From the NCBI RefSeq assembly GCF_020103695.1, contig NZ_JAHXBF010000008.1, forward strand, positions 248,001 through 312,000: a stretch of DNA of 64,000 nucleotides, written 5' to 3'. A program made the position numbers and the translations under genes. The notes beneath the pieces were generated by a model. It saw only the letters and a list, made by a program, of their open reading frames with translations, was not told the origin of the DNA and did not search any database. The stretch is from Hyalangium versicolor (lineage in GTDB: Bacteria; Myxococcota; Myxococcia; Myxococcales; Myxococcaceae). Shown one piece after another: positions 1-7,358 of the stretch; the first letter of the stretch is position 1; each line of letters opens with the position of its first letter.

Positions 1-61
1 GGATGTCGCGCTTCGAGGGCCGTCTCGAGACATCCTCACCTTCGTTGGCCTGTTCACTCAT
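1..61 (-). CDS. N-terminus of an unidentified protein, cut by the window edge
   Basis: A minus-strand reading frame begins with ATG at 61-59 and stays open to the window edge, giving MSEQANEGEDVSRRPSKRDI. An AGGTGA sequence lies about nine bases upstream of the ATG and could be a ribosome binding site. It follows the stop of the haem-oxygenase-like gene by 114 bases on the same strand, so it may be the next gene of that operon or start its own unit. Too little is visible to name a family, and even the coding call is tentative because only 20 codons are seen. Confidence 0.4.
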   Translation of the reverse strand, partial: MSEQANEGEDVSRRPSKRDI

Positions 62-175
62 GCAGCGGCTCACCTGGGGCTCCGTGTCCCGTCCACGGAG
101 GCGGCGGAGTCTCTCATGGGCCGCGACGCGCGGGAACCGGAGACGCGGACGCAGAATGAGCGCCCGTGTAGGGAC

Positions 176-790
176 TCAGGCCTCCACGAGCGCCTTGCGG
201 TGCAGAGCCACCCAGAAGTCGGCAGCCTTGCGCGCGCCATCGAAGAGGGGCTCGGGCTCGCCGCCGGCAATGCGCTCGCAGAGCGCGCGGGCGCGGGCGC
301 CATGTTCGAGGTCGGCGTCGAGGTGGACGAGCAGGAAGCGCGCCTGGCCTCGCTGCAGGCCCAGTCGGCCCAGCGCCGTGTGGGCTTCGCTCTGGAGATG
401 GTGGGCCACACCCTCCAGGACGATGAGCGCACCCAGGTATGCGAGCTGGCGCTCCGCGGGGATGGCTTCCCAGAAGGCATGGAAGGCGGACACCTCTTGA
501 GGAGAGCTGGGAGAAGGTGAGCGCCCGAACGCTGCGAGGTCCGCCTTGGCCAGGCGGTAGTGCTCCTGCTCCTCGCGGGCGAGCTCGGCGAAGAAGGACT
601 TGAGTTCGGGGTGCGTGGCGCGCTCGGCCGCGAGCCGCAGCCGGTCTCCACTCCGAAGCGTGTAGTGATACATCATGTCCAGGAAGGCCACGTATCGCTC
701 GGGTGTCACAGCGGGCAGCCAGCTCTGGACCTGCCGTGCCATCACGGCGGTCACTTCCTCCAGTGCATCCATCATGGGGGACATGCTCAC
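176..790 (-). CDS. Haem-oxygenase-like (TenA/HDO-type) putative diiron protein
   Basis: This 204-residue, largely helical protein has the pattern of the haem-oxygenase-like fold. A Glu-rich helix carries EEQEHY (about residues 73-78), a middle helix carries VLEGVAHH, and a later helix has HLDADLEH, the H-x3-D-x2-H arrangement of haem-oxygenase-like diiron oxidases and iron-containing redox enzymes. Known relatives include UndA, which makes 1-alkenes from fatty acids, and CADD and BesC. TenA-type enzymes share the fold, so the substrate is open. Its ATG overlaps the stop of the CapA-like gene in an ATGA junction, so the two are probably translationally coupled. The neighbouring desaturase and acyltransferase make a fatty acyl substrate plausible, but that is inference. 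Confidence 0.75.
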   Translation of the reverse strand: MSMSPMMDALEEVTAVMARQVQSWLPAVTPERYVAFLDMMYHYTLRSGDRLRLAAERATHPELKSFFAELAREEQEHYRLAKADLAAFGRSPSPSSPQEVSAFHAFWEAIPAERQLAYLGALIVLEGVAHHLQSEAHTALGRLGLQRGQARFLLVHLDADLEHGARARALCERIAGGEPEPLFDGARKAADFWVALHRKALVEA

Positions 791-2019
791 TTCCTCCGGC
801 CAGGGCTCAACAACGGTTCCAGGGTTCGGCGGGCATGGGCCCGGTGAGGCTCGGCCCGCTCTGTTTCCAACTCGTCCAGCGTCACCACTCCCGCATCCAG
901 GAAGGCCTCGCCCACGAGTCCGCGTCCGCAGGCGGTGGGCACCGCGCGCAGCTCCATCGGTTGGAGCTGTCCTTGTTCGTCGCGAGCCAGTGCGAGCTGG
1001 AGCACGGCGCCGGTCTGACAGGCCCGCGTAGGCATGATGCTGAGGAAGTTCCCGAGCGAGTACGCGATGAGCCCGAGGCGAGGTGCTCCCTCCCGGCGGA
1101 GCTGCGTGGGGCAGGAGGGGTCGGCGCCATTGATGGAGACGAGTTCGACGGGCTGGAGAACGTGGGGCGAGGTGCCCAGGACGATGTCCACGCCGCGCTC
1201 GATGAGCTGATAGGCGTGCTGGCGCTGGAGGGGCTCGGGCCAGTACTCGTACTCGAAGCCCCAGTGGGGCATGAACACCACGAGGTCCGGTCCGGCGGCG
1301 CGCGCGGCGTCGATGAGGGCTCCCAGCCGCTGCCAGTCGGGTGCATGTCGAGGGCTGCCGAGCCGCGCGACCGGGATTCCCGCAGGAGGAGCTCCCGAGA
1401 GGTGGTTGATGTCATACGTCACGGCGGCGATGCCGATGCGCACGCCGGATACCTCGAGCGAGGCCACGGCATCCGTGGGCTCCGGGCCTCCGACGCAGCG
1501 GTGCTCCGACCGTGCCAGGACATGGCGGCGGGTCTGTGCGAGCCCGCTGGGGCCCTGGTCGAGCGCGTGGTTGTTGCACAGGGAGAAGACCCGGTGGTGT
1601 GCTGTGCCCTCCCACGCATCGAGGTACTCGGGTGGAGCGTTGTAGTGGAGCGTCTCGTAGACCCACCGAGGCACGGGTTGCGTGGGATCCACGGGCGTCT
1701 CCAGATTGGCGAACGCTACGTCGCAGTCCGCCAGTGCGGCCCGGACGCCAGGCGAGAGCGCATGGCGGTAGCCACTGCGGATCCACATCACGTCTCCCAC
1801 CGCGCACAGCGAGAGCGTGCGAGGTCCTGCGTGCTTCCAGGTGTCCGAGGCCAGGTGGCGGGAGACGCGGGCGAAGTGCTCGACATCGCCGACCCGCCGT
1901 GGCTCTGGCACATGGAGCAGGCTCTTGGTGATGTAACGGAGGTTGAGATCCCAGCGGGAGAGCGGCCAGCGGCCGTCTTCGTAGCGGATGTCCGTGTACA
2001 GGCGGCGGAGGGTGTTCAT
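787..2019 (-). CDS. CapA-family (PGA_cap) putative metallophosphatase-like protein
   Basis: A 410-residue protein with the CapA/PgsA metallophosphatase-like fold. The family motifs appear in order: AVGDVM near residue 70, ANLETPV near 102, CNNHALDQG near 146, MPHWGFEYEYWP near 255, GTSPHVLQPVE near 285 and AYSLGNFLS near 320. CapA proteins take part in poly-gamma-glutamate and capsule export, but many homologues sit in unrelated clusters with unknown roles. I chose the ATG at 2019-2017 because it forms an ATGA overlap with the desaturase stop and begins just before a good CapA N-terminus. The frame stays open further upstream, inside the desaturase gene, but that translation is Arg/Pro-rich and looks like shadow. 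No signal peptide is visible, unlike membrane-anchored CapA. Confidence 0.85.
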   Translation of the reverse strand: MNTLRRLYTDIRYEDGRWPLSRWDLNLRYITKSLLHVPEPRRVGDVEHFARVSRHLASDTWKHAGPRTLSLCAVGDVMWIRSGYRHALSPGVRAALADCDVAFANLETPVDPTQPVPRWVYETLHYNAPPEYLDAWEGTAHHRVFSLCNNHALDQGPSGLAQTRRHVLARSEHRCVGGPEPTDAVASLEVSGVRIGIAAVTYDINHLSGAPPAGIPVARLGSPRHAPDWQRLGALIDAARAAGPDLVVFMPHWGFEYEYWPEPLQRQHAYQLIERGVDIVLGTSPHVLQPVELVSINGADPSCPTQLRREGAPRLGLIAYSLGNFLSIMPTRACQTGAVLQLALARDEQGQLQPMELRAVPTACGRGLVGEAFLDAGVVTLDELETERAEPHRAHARRTLEPLLSPGRRK

Positions 2020-2999
2020 GGGCTCTTGCGCTCCAGAGTGACCAGGCGGACGTCTTCGTCCACGAGGGAGGGGCCGGCGCGGAGGGCTCGCCACATGACC
2101 TGGAGGTAGCTGTCGAAGACGCAGGCGCCCTGGGCCAGCAGGGCCGGGCGGATGCGCGCGTGGAGCCGGTCGAGGTTGTAGCCCGGCACACGAGGGAAGA
2201 GGTGATGGTCCAGGTGGTGGTTGAGCCCGTTCCAGAGGAAGGTGACGAGCCGGGTGCTGCGCACGGTGGTGGCGGTGTGGAACCGGTCTCCGCGCCAGAC
2301 GTTGTCGTAGTGGTCGGCGATCGACTTGAGCCCGTTGAGCGGACTGGCGAAGAGCACCGGCAGGAGCCAGCACTCCACCGCCGCGCGGAGCCACCCGTGG
2401 GTGGAGAGGAACGAGAAGAGGGCTGCGTAGAAGGCTACGTATCCCAGCAACACGAGCACATGGCGGCGCAGGCGGGAGCGCTCGAAGTGCTGCAGGGGAT
2501 AGAGAACGTTGAAGTAGATGAGGCTGAGCGGGATACCGAGGAAGACGGTGGCGTAGTAGAGCGCGCTGAGCCCGAGCGAGCGGCGCCCCGCGTTGTAGGC
2601 ATCCGGATCCTTTTCGGTGCGGTTCCACCGGTGGTGCGCCAGGTGATCATGCCGCATGGGCTCGTAGGCAATGCCCACCAGCAGGCTGAGCGCGTTGCCG
2701 AAGAGGCGGTTCTGCCAGGGCCGCGGGAAGAGATTCTCGTGCCACGCATCGTGGTCGAGCTGGATGAGCCCCATCACCGCGCTGCCCGCCAGCAGCCACA
2801 GCGGAAGCTTCGCCCACAGGCTGTCCACTCGGGTGAGCGCCACGGCCGCTGTGAGCCAGACGCCCAGGTGGAGGGTGCTCATGCCCAGGGCTCGAGCAGG
2901 ACGGATTCGGAGCAGCTCCACGAGCTCGGCACGCGACAGGCCGAAGCCATGGAGCGGCGAGGTGGCGGGGGCGGGGAGGGGGATGAGAGCGTCAGTCAT
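2016..2999 (-). CDS. Membrane fatty acid desaturase
   Basis: This 327-residue integral membrane protein has the three histidine boxes of membrane-bound diiron desaturases: HDAWH (about residue 83), HDHLAHHRW (about residue 118) and NHHLDHHLFP (about residue 264). Hydrophobic helix pairs lie at about 50-75 and 155-205. The family inserts double bonds or hydroxyls into fatty acyl chains on lipids, CoA or ACP, using O2. Its stop overlaps the CapA-like start (ATGA), and it begins 6 bases after the stop of the methyltransferase-like gene, so it is central in a tight operon. Regiospecificity cannot be read from the sequence. Confidence 0.92.
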   Translation of the reverse strand: MTDALIPLPAPATSPLHGFGLSRAELVELLRIRPARALGMSTLHLGVWLTAAVALTRVDSLWAKLPLWLLAGSAVMGLIQLDHDAWHENLFPRPWQNRLFGNALSLLVGIAYEPMRHDHLAHHRWNRTEKDPDAYNAGRRSLGLSALYYATVFLGIPLSLIYFNVLYPLQHFERSRLRRHVLVLLGYVAFYAALFSFLSTHGWLRAAVECWLLPVLFASPLNGLKSIADHYDNVWRGDRFHTATTVRSTRLVTFLWNGLNHHLDHHLFPRVPGYNLDRLHARIRPALLAQGACVFDSYLQVMWRALRAGPSLVDEDVRLVTLERKSP

Positions 3000-3005
3000 G
3001 GCGCA

Positions 3006-3617
3006 TCAGAGGTAGCGGGGGACGCGCTGGAGGTAGCGCGTGTAGTCAGCCCCGAGGCGGGTCGCGAGGTAGCGCTCCTCCTGGAGCACCAGCGCATGGA
3101 AGAGCGCTCCGAGGCTGGCCAGGGACGCGAGGGTGAGGAGCGAGGGAGCCCAGAGCGAGGCGCCCACGAGGTACAGGAGGGAGAACACGTAGATGGGGTT
3201 GCGCGAGTACCGGTGGAGCCCCCGCTCATGCAGGGTGGGTGTGTGCTCGCCTGCGTCCACGCCGATCCGGAATGCCTCGCCCATGCCGTACTGGGCGGAC
3301 AGCATTCCGACGAGCCCCATGCCCCCAAGCACCCAGCCGATGACGGGGGGCACGGAGAAGAGAGACCGCCCCCAGGGAAACGAGGACCAGGCGGGCCAGA
3401 GTGCCGCCGCGGCGACGGAGACAGCCCAAAGCAGCGAGACACCGCTGATGAGCCGTGTGGTGCGGGTGTGAGAAGTGTCGGCCGCCCCGCTCCGATAGGC
3501 CAGAGGGCTTCGTCCGAAGCGCAGGCGGTAGAGGAGGCTGGAGCCCAGGTGACCCAGCACCAGGTGGAGCGAGATGAAGCCCAGGTAGAGCCCGGGCGCC
3601 TCGGCGAGCATCTTCAT
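3006..3617 (-). CDS. Isoprenylcysteine/phospholipid methyltransferase-like membrane protein
   Basis: A 203-residue protein with four or five hydrophobic segments and a C-terminal half typical of the ICMT/PEMT methyltransferase group. It contains HRYSRNPIYVFSLLYLVG (R-x-P-x-Y motif) and a C-terminal EERYLATRLGADYTRYLQRV, matching the E-E-x-L-x-x-x-F-G-x-x-Y-x-x-Y signature that binds S-adenosylmethionine. Bacterial members methylate carboxylates, phospholipid headgroups or unknown lipids. The start at 3617 overlaps the stop of the acyltransferase gene (ATGA). In context it may methylate the lipid product of this operon; that is inference. Confidence 0.8.
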   Translation of the reverse strand: MKMLAEAPGLYLGFISLHLVLGHLGSSLLYRLRFGRSPLAYRSGAADTSHTRTTRLISGVSLLWAVSVAAAALWPAWSSFPWGRSLFSVPPVIGWVLGGMGLVGMLSAQYGMGEAFRIGVDAGEHTPTLHERGLHRYSRNPIYVFSLLYLVGASLWAPSLLTLASLASLGALFHALVLQEERYLATRLGADYTRYLQRVPRYL

Positions 3618-4888
3618 GGGCCGACCACCTCCGCTGGCAGATCGAAGGACGAGGAGACCCAGTCCGCGAGCCGCTGGGTGAACTCGCGCAGCTCGCTGGG
3701 GCTCCAGAGTCCCTCGAAGGTGGCGGGGTTGATGCAGAGCGTCTCCTGGAAGGTGAAGCCGGTGGCTCCCCACGTGGGCGTGTGGCTTCGCACGGAACGG
3801 ATGCGCAGCGGGGCTCCGGCGAAGTGCCGGTCCAGTCGTCCCATGTAGGTCGTCACCAGCGTGTTGGTGCGTGGCTCGGCGATGAGTCCGGGGCGCGCGT
3901 TCTGGCGAAGCACCCGGCGGGGCGCGACGCGGGCCACTGCCATGCACTCGAGCGCCGTGGCCCAGTGGACGCCGGTTTCGAGCACCCTCTGGATCTCCGA
4001 GCGCACGAGTTCGACGAGCCGGGGGGGATCCTCCAGCCGCGCATGTACCTCCTGGAAGGGCAGCTCGATGGGGACGGCCGAGCAGCCGTTGCCCAGTGTG
4101 CGCCCGAGCCCCAGCTCCCGCCGCAGATCCACGGGCATGCGCAGGCGGATGACTCCGTCCCTGGGAGGTTCGCGCAGGGCGGCGCTCGCGAGAAGGGAGG
4201 CAAAGAAGACATCGGACGCGGAGAGCTCCGGCCGCTCCGGAGGAAGCCGGAACCGCGCTGTGGCCATGATCGAGCGTCCCACGACATCCCCGCTGCGGCG
4301 CAGCCCCAGCCCTCGCAGGGCGAGCAGCCGACGGCGAGGGCTCGCGACTCCGAGACTCTGCCCGGGCCGGCGGAGGGCCGCCTGGAGCACCTTGCCATCC
4401 GTGAGCGTCGACGCGGCCAGGGGTGGGCCCTCCGCCGCGCGTCCCGAGCAGAGCGCCCAGAGCCGTTCGAGCAGGTGCCCGAGCGCCTTGGCGTCACCGA
4501 TGGCGTGGTGGAGCTGGATGGCGAGCATCCATGGGCCCTGGGCACTGTCCTCCATGGGGAGCAGGTGCAGCCGCAGCGGCAGTTCCCGCGAGAGGTCCAT
4601 TCGCGCGTTGATGACTTGAGACACGGCCTCGTGTTCGTCCAGAGGCACGGTGCCTTCGAGCAGGGCTGCGTCCGCTTCTGCATCGGTACGAGGTACTGGG
4701 AGCCACTCGCACAGGGCATCGTTCCAGCCCACGTTGAGGCGAGGGTTCTCGCGCACCAGGGCGCGCAGTCCCCGGCGCAGGTGGGAGGCATCGGGGCGCT
4801 CGTCGAGGCGCAGCAGCACCGTGGCCCAGATGGTAGCCACCTCTCCATCGAGGCGAGCCATCAGCGTGTCTACGAAGTTCGCGCGCAT
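3614..4888 (-). CDS. WES/PapA-like acyltransferase (condensation-domain fold)
   Basis: A 424-residue protein with the chloramphenicol-acetyltransferase-like fold used by wax ester synthase/DGAT enzymes, PapA acyltransferases and NRPS condensation domains. The N-terminus NFVDTLMARLD matches the opening of WES/DGAT proteins, and the catalytic motif appears as QLHHAIGDA near residue 168 (canonical HHxxxDG, with the last Gly replaced by Ala). A typical LRRGLRALVRENPRLN segment lies near residue 38. The catalytic His and Asp are present, so it is probably active in transferring an acyl group to an alcohol or amine. It starts 19 bases inside the upstream GNAT-like gene. Confidence 0.8.
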   Translation of the reverse strand: MRANFVDTLMARLDGEVATIWATVLLRLDERPDASHLRRGLRALVRENPRLNVGWNDALCEWLPVPRTDAEADAALLEGTVPLDEHEAVSQVINARMDLSRELPLRLHLLPMEDSAQGPWMLAIQLHHAIGDAKALGHLLERLWALCSGRAAEGPPLAASTLTDGKVLQAALRRPGQSLGVASPRRRLLALRGLGLRRSGDVVGRSIMATARFRLPPERPELSASDVFFASLLASAALREPPRDGVIRLRMPVDLRRELGLGRTLGNGCSAVPIELPFQEVHARLEDPPRLVELVRSEIQRVLETGVHWATALECMAVARVAPRRVLRQNARPGLIAEPRTNTLVTTYMGRLDRHFAGAPLRIRSVRSHTPTWGATGFTFQETLCINPATFEGLWSPSELREFTQRLADWVSSSFDLPAEVVGP

Positions 4889-5949
4889 CGCTCGACCCAG
4901 CCAGCAAAGAGAGCCTGAGAGTCCCTGCCCGCAAGCCGGGCGCGGCTCAGGGCCACACAGGCGGCAGACACGTCCCTCACGTGCTGGAAGACGATCTCGT
5001 CCGGAGAGTCCCGGTGCAGCCGGACCCCGGAGGGGCGGTAGCCTGCGGCAAGGAGGACAGGCGTTCCCACCGCGACCTGCTGTGGGTCCCCCATCGAGAG
5101 GTGGACGAGGTCCACGCGAGCCCGAGGGGACCGGAGTTCAGGCTCGCCCGCCTCGGAGTCGGAGAGTCCGGTGAGTTCTCTCCGCTCGATGAGCAGGGAC
5201 TCATTCCAGTCGATGGGGCGCAAGATGTAGCGCTTCGTATGGGCGCCTCCTTCGGTGGGCACCAGGACGGCGGTCTTCGAGACATCCAGTCCCGCCAGGA
5301 TGGACAGCAGCCACTCGCCCCAATGTCCCGAGGGCAGGTAGCGCGTGCGGGGCGGCAGCGGCGAGAGCACGGTGGTCATGGCCAGCGCCTGCATGGGGAT
5401 GCCGGAGCCCTCCACGCCGATGAGCTGCTCGCCTTGCGTGTAGTTGACGACCAGACCCACGGGAACGGCGCCCATGATGCGCGAGGCATAGCGCTGGGCC
5501 ATCAGGTGAAGCGTGGAGGTGTTCTGGTGCACGAAGCCCACGTGGGTTCGCAGCCTGCCGAGCAGATGGCGCCACATGCGCGTGTGCTCGTCCCGATCCA
5601 TGGCCGTGCGTTGGGAGGGGTGGGTGAGGGAGAGACCCGAATCCACGGAGTCCCTCCCTGGCGCGGTCCACAGCCCCGTGTGCGAGACGACGGCTCCCTG
5701 CGCGTTCAGCTCTCCCAGGCTCAGCAGCCGTCCGGATCGCCAGAGTCGCGAGGCTCCCCCAGGCTCATAGAGCATGGGATAGGAATAGGTGTCGCCGTAG
5801 CGCGCGTGAAGCAGCTCGCGGAAGGCGGGCTCCTCCAGCTCGGTCAGCCACCGGGAGTGCTCGGTGGGCGCGGAGGCGCGGAGGTCATCAACCAGGGAAG
5901 CAGTGCAGTCTCGGCCCATGCCCCCGAGGCAGTGCACCTCAGGGGCCAT
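4870..5949 (-). CDS. GNAT-like acyltransferase-fold protein
   Basis: First gene of the minus-strand operon, about 359 residues. The N-terminal part (RYGDTYSYPMLYEPG, then SLGELNAQGAVVSHTGLW) resembles the start of GNAT acetyltransferase domains that recur in microbial multi-domain proteins. A later segment, VPVGLVVNYTQGEQL, and the C-terminal half are unfamiliar. The substrate is unknown. The start is uncertain: ATG codons at 5949, 5919 and 6054 are in frame and none has a convincing ribosome binding site. I used 5949 because it leaves the inverted repeat at 5991-6047 upstream. The 3' end overlaps the acyltransferase gene by 19 bases. Confidence 0.6.
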   Translation of the reverse strand: MAPEVHCLGGMGRDCTASLVDDLRASAPTEHSRWLTELEEPAFRELLHARYGDTYSYPMLYEPGGASRLWRSGRLLSLGELNAQGAVVSHTGLWTAPGRDSVDSGLSLTHPSQRTAMDRDEHTRMWRHLLGRLRTHVGFVHQNTSTLHLMAQRYASRIMGAVPVGLVVNYTQGEQLIGVEGSGIPMQALAMTTVLSPLPPRTRYLPSGHWGEWLLSILAGLDVSKTAVLVPTEGGAHTKRYILRPIDWNESLLIERRELTGLSDSEAGEPELRSPRARVDLVHLSMGDPQQVAVGTPVLLAAGYRPSGVRLHRDSPDEIVFQHVRDVSAACVALSRARLAGRDSQALFAGWVERCARTS

Positions 5950-5990
5950 TCGGAAGTCCGCGTGACTTCGGGCTTCCTTGAAGAGGCTTC

Positions 5991-6047
5991 GTGCAGCACC
6001 GCTCGCAGTTGTGCAACCGTGTGCACGCCGGAACGAGGGTGCTGCAC
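5991..6047. promoter_or_regulatory. Inverted repeat in a divergent promoter region
   Basis: GTGCAGCAC at 5991-5999 and its exact complement GTGCTGCAC at 6039-6047 are separated by 39 bases. Between them lies a TTGTGCAACCGTGTGCAC stretch with further GTGCA/TGCAC half-sites. The element sits between the divergent GNAT-led operon and the lysine-rich protein gene, so it may be an operator for one or both. Function is inferred from position only. Confidence 0.4.
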
Positions 6048-6101
6048 AAAGCACTGACTGGGTTCCCGAGAATGAACGCGGTGGGTATCATCCTCGGCAC
6101 C

Positions 6102-6320
6102 ATGGCGACTCGCTCCAAGACCCAGAAGAAGAGCCCGGCGAAGAAGGCTGCGGCGAAGAAGAAGAGCCCCTCGCGCATCCTGCTGCCCAGCGGCGCCACG
6201 GACACCGGTGGGAGTCAGAGCTCCAAGGCGGACAAGGGTGGCAAGAAGCGCATCCTTCTGCCCGCCGGAGTGACGGACGACGGCGGGAAGAAGGCCCGCT
6301 CGAAGAAGGGCAGCCGCTAG
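6102..6320 (+). CDS. Small lysine-rich protein with a repeated RILLP motif
   Basis: A 72-residue, strongly basic protein. The N-terminal half (about residues 3-24) is rich in Lys and Ala like H1-type histone tails. Two copies of a ten-residue motif follow, RILLPSGATD and RILLPAGVTD, separated by a Gly/Ser/Lys linker, and the end is again Lys-rich (KKARSKKGSR). Nucleic-acid binding is a reasonable guess from the charge; I do not recognise a family. The ATG at 6102 starts the basic tail, and an in-frame ATG at 6072 would add ten residues. The stop shares a CTAG with the stop of the convergent gene. Confidence 0.6.
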   Translation: MATRSKTQKKSPAKKAAAKKKSPSRILLPSGATDTGGSQSSKADKGGKKRILLPAGVTDDGGKKARSKKGSR

Positions 6321-7045
6321 ACCGTGCTCACGGCAGGTGCGGCACCGATGCCCGCCTCCACCGCGCCCGCCGCGGACAACTCGTCCATGTCGTTGAGCTG
6401 CTCCGCCAGCGCCTCCGACAGCTTGTCCACCTCGTCGATCGGCACGTCGAAGGTGATGAGCGTCTTGCCCTCCTGGGTGCGCATCCGCACCCGCACCGGC
6501 GCACCCTTGGGGAAGCGGCTCGTCACCGCCTGCAGGTACCCGTCATAGAGCACCCGGTGCTCGGCGGGGATCGGCTGGCTCGGAGTGGGCGAGCGCAGGT
6601 TCGCCACCGCCTTGCGCATGTCCTCCACGCTGCAGTCCGCGAAGAGCTTGGGCTCCACCTCGCCCTGCGCGTCCGGCACGAGGATGAACGTGTTGCCCGG
6701 AGCTTCGGCATTCAGCTCGATCTTGGCCGCCTTCTTGTAGGTGAGCAGCAGGTTCAGCCGCCACATGCCGAACTGCTTGGTCACCTCTTCGGTGAAGGCG
6801 CGCGCCACGGCGCCATACATGGCGAGCGCCGAGCGCGACACCTCCTGGATGTTGCTGCTGAAGAAGTCCAGGGGGTTCTTGTACTGCGTGCCCTCCAGCA
6901 GGTTGCTGTCCACCACGTAGATGTAGAGCAACCCCATGCGGAAGTGGTTGAGCGTCTCGTTCGCCACGAGTGCCAGCATCGTGGTGAGGACCTGCGCGAG
7001 GCTCAAGCCTTTGTAGGGATTCAGGGTTTCAGTGGTCTGCGACAT
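6317..7045 (-). CDS. Conserved-looking hypothetical protein
   Basis: A 242-residue protein that I do not recognise. Codon use looks like that of neighbouring genes. It begins MSQTTETLNPYKGLSLAQ; a segment at about 18-42 is moderately hydrophobic, and the rest mixes helices and strands with no signal peptide or known motif. The C-terminus has a helical stretch (DEVDKLSEALAEQLNDMDEL) and a Gly/Ala tail. The ATG at 7045 is preceded by GGAGAAAATCCGCT, a usable ribosome binding site. It is likely cytoplasmic. The tandem palindromes at 7270-7323 lie upstream of it and could control it. Confidence 0.7.
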   Translation of the reverse strand: MSQTTETLNPYKGLSLAQVLTTMLALVANETLNHFRMGLLYIYVVDSNLLEGTQYKNPLDFFSSNIQEVSRSALAMYGAVARAFTEEVTKQFGMWRLNLLLTYKKAAKIELNAEAPGNTFILVPDAQGEVEPKLFADCSVEDMRKAVANLRSPTPSQPIPAEHRVLYDGYLQAVTSRFPKGAPVRVRMRTQEGKTLITFDVPIDEVDKLSEALAEQLNDMDELSAAGAVEAGIGAAPAVSTV

Positions 7046-7358
7046 AGCGGATTTTCTCCATAGGGAAGAGCCACTCCGCCAAGAGCGGCAGTTCATCGGG
7101 ATGACGAACCGGCCGCTCGCATTGCAGAGGACAGACCAACGCCTGAAATGGAGAAAAAACAGGCACTTACCCAGAAGGAGGCCTGCGGCGCCCAGCGCAG
7201 GAGTCCACGAACAGAGACTGACCGTCTATCCGCGGAGACGGGTGTAGAAAATGACAGTTTCGCCGCATCGCGCGTATGGATCCATACGTATGGATCCATA
7301 CGCGCTCAGTCCATACGTATGGATCGGCCGGACCTCCATGGAGTAGCGAGCCGTCGAG
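7046..7358. other. Intergenic region between mvaA and the hypothetical gene
   Basis: This 313-base stretch holds the presumed promoter of the hypothetical protein gene at its left side and the palindrome cluster (7270-7323) near the mvaA stop. Short open frames on the plus strand here are not convincing genes: they lack a ribosome binding site and run into the palindromes. Confidence 0.6.
7270..7323. repeat. Tandem perfect palindromes (GTATGGATCCATAC units)
   Basis: Two copies of the 14-base palindrome GTATGGATCCATAC abut exactly at 7274-7287 and 7288-7301. With flanking GCGC on both sides they form one perfect 36-base palindrome, 7270-7305. Five bases on, TCCATACGTATGGA at 7310-7323 is another perfect palindrome built from the same half-sites in the other arrangement. 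No T-run follows, so this is not a classic intrinsic terminator, although it lies 36-89 bases past the mvaA stop. It could be an operator array for the downstream hypothetical gene or a cruciform-forming site. Confidence 0.85.

Noticed and set aside
7310..7323. Palindrome as an intrinsic terminator for mvaA
   Set aside because: There is no T-run and the core is not GC-rich. The symmetry fits an operator better.
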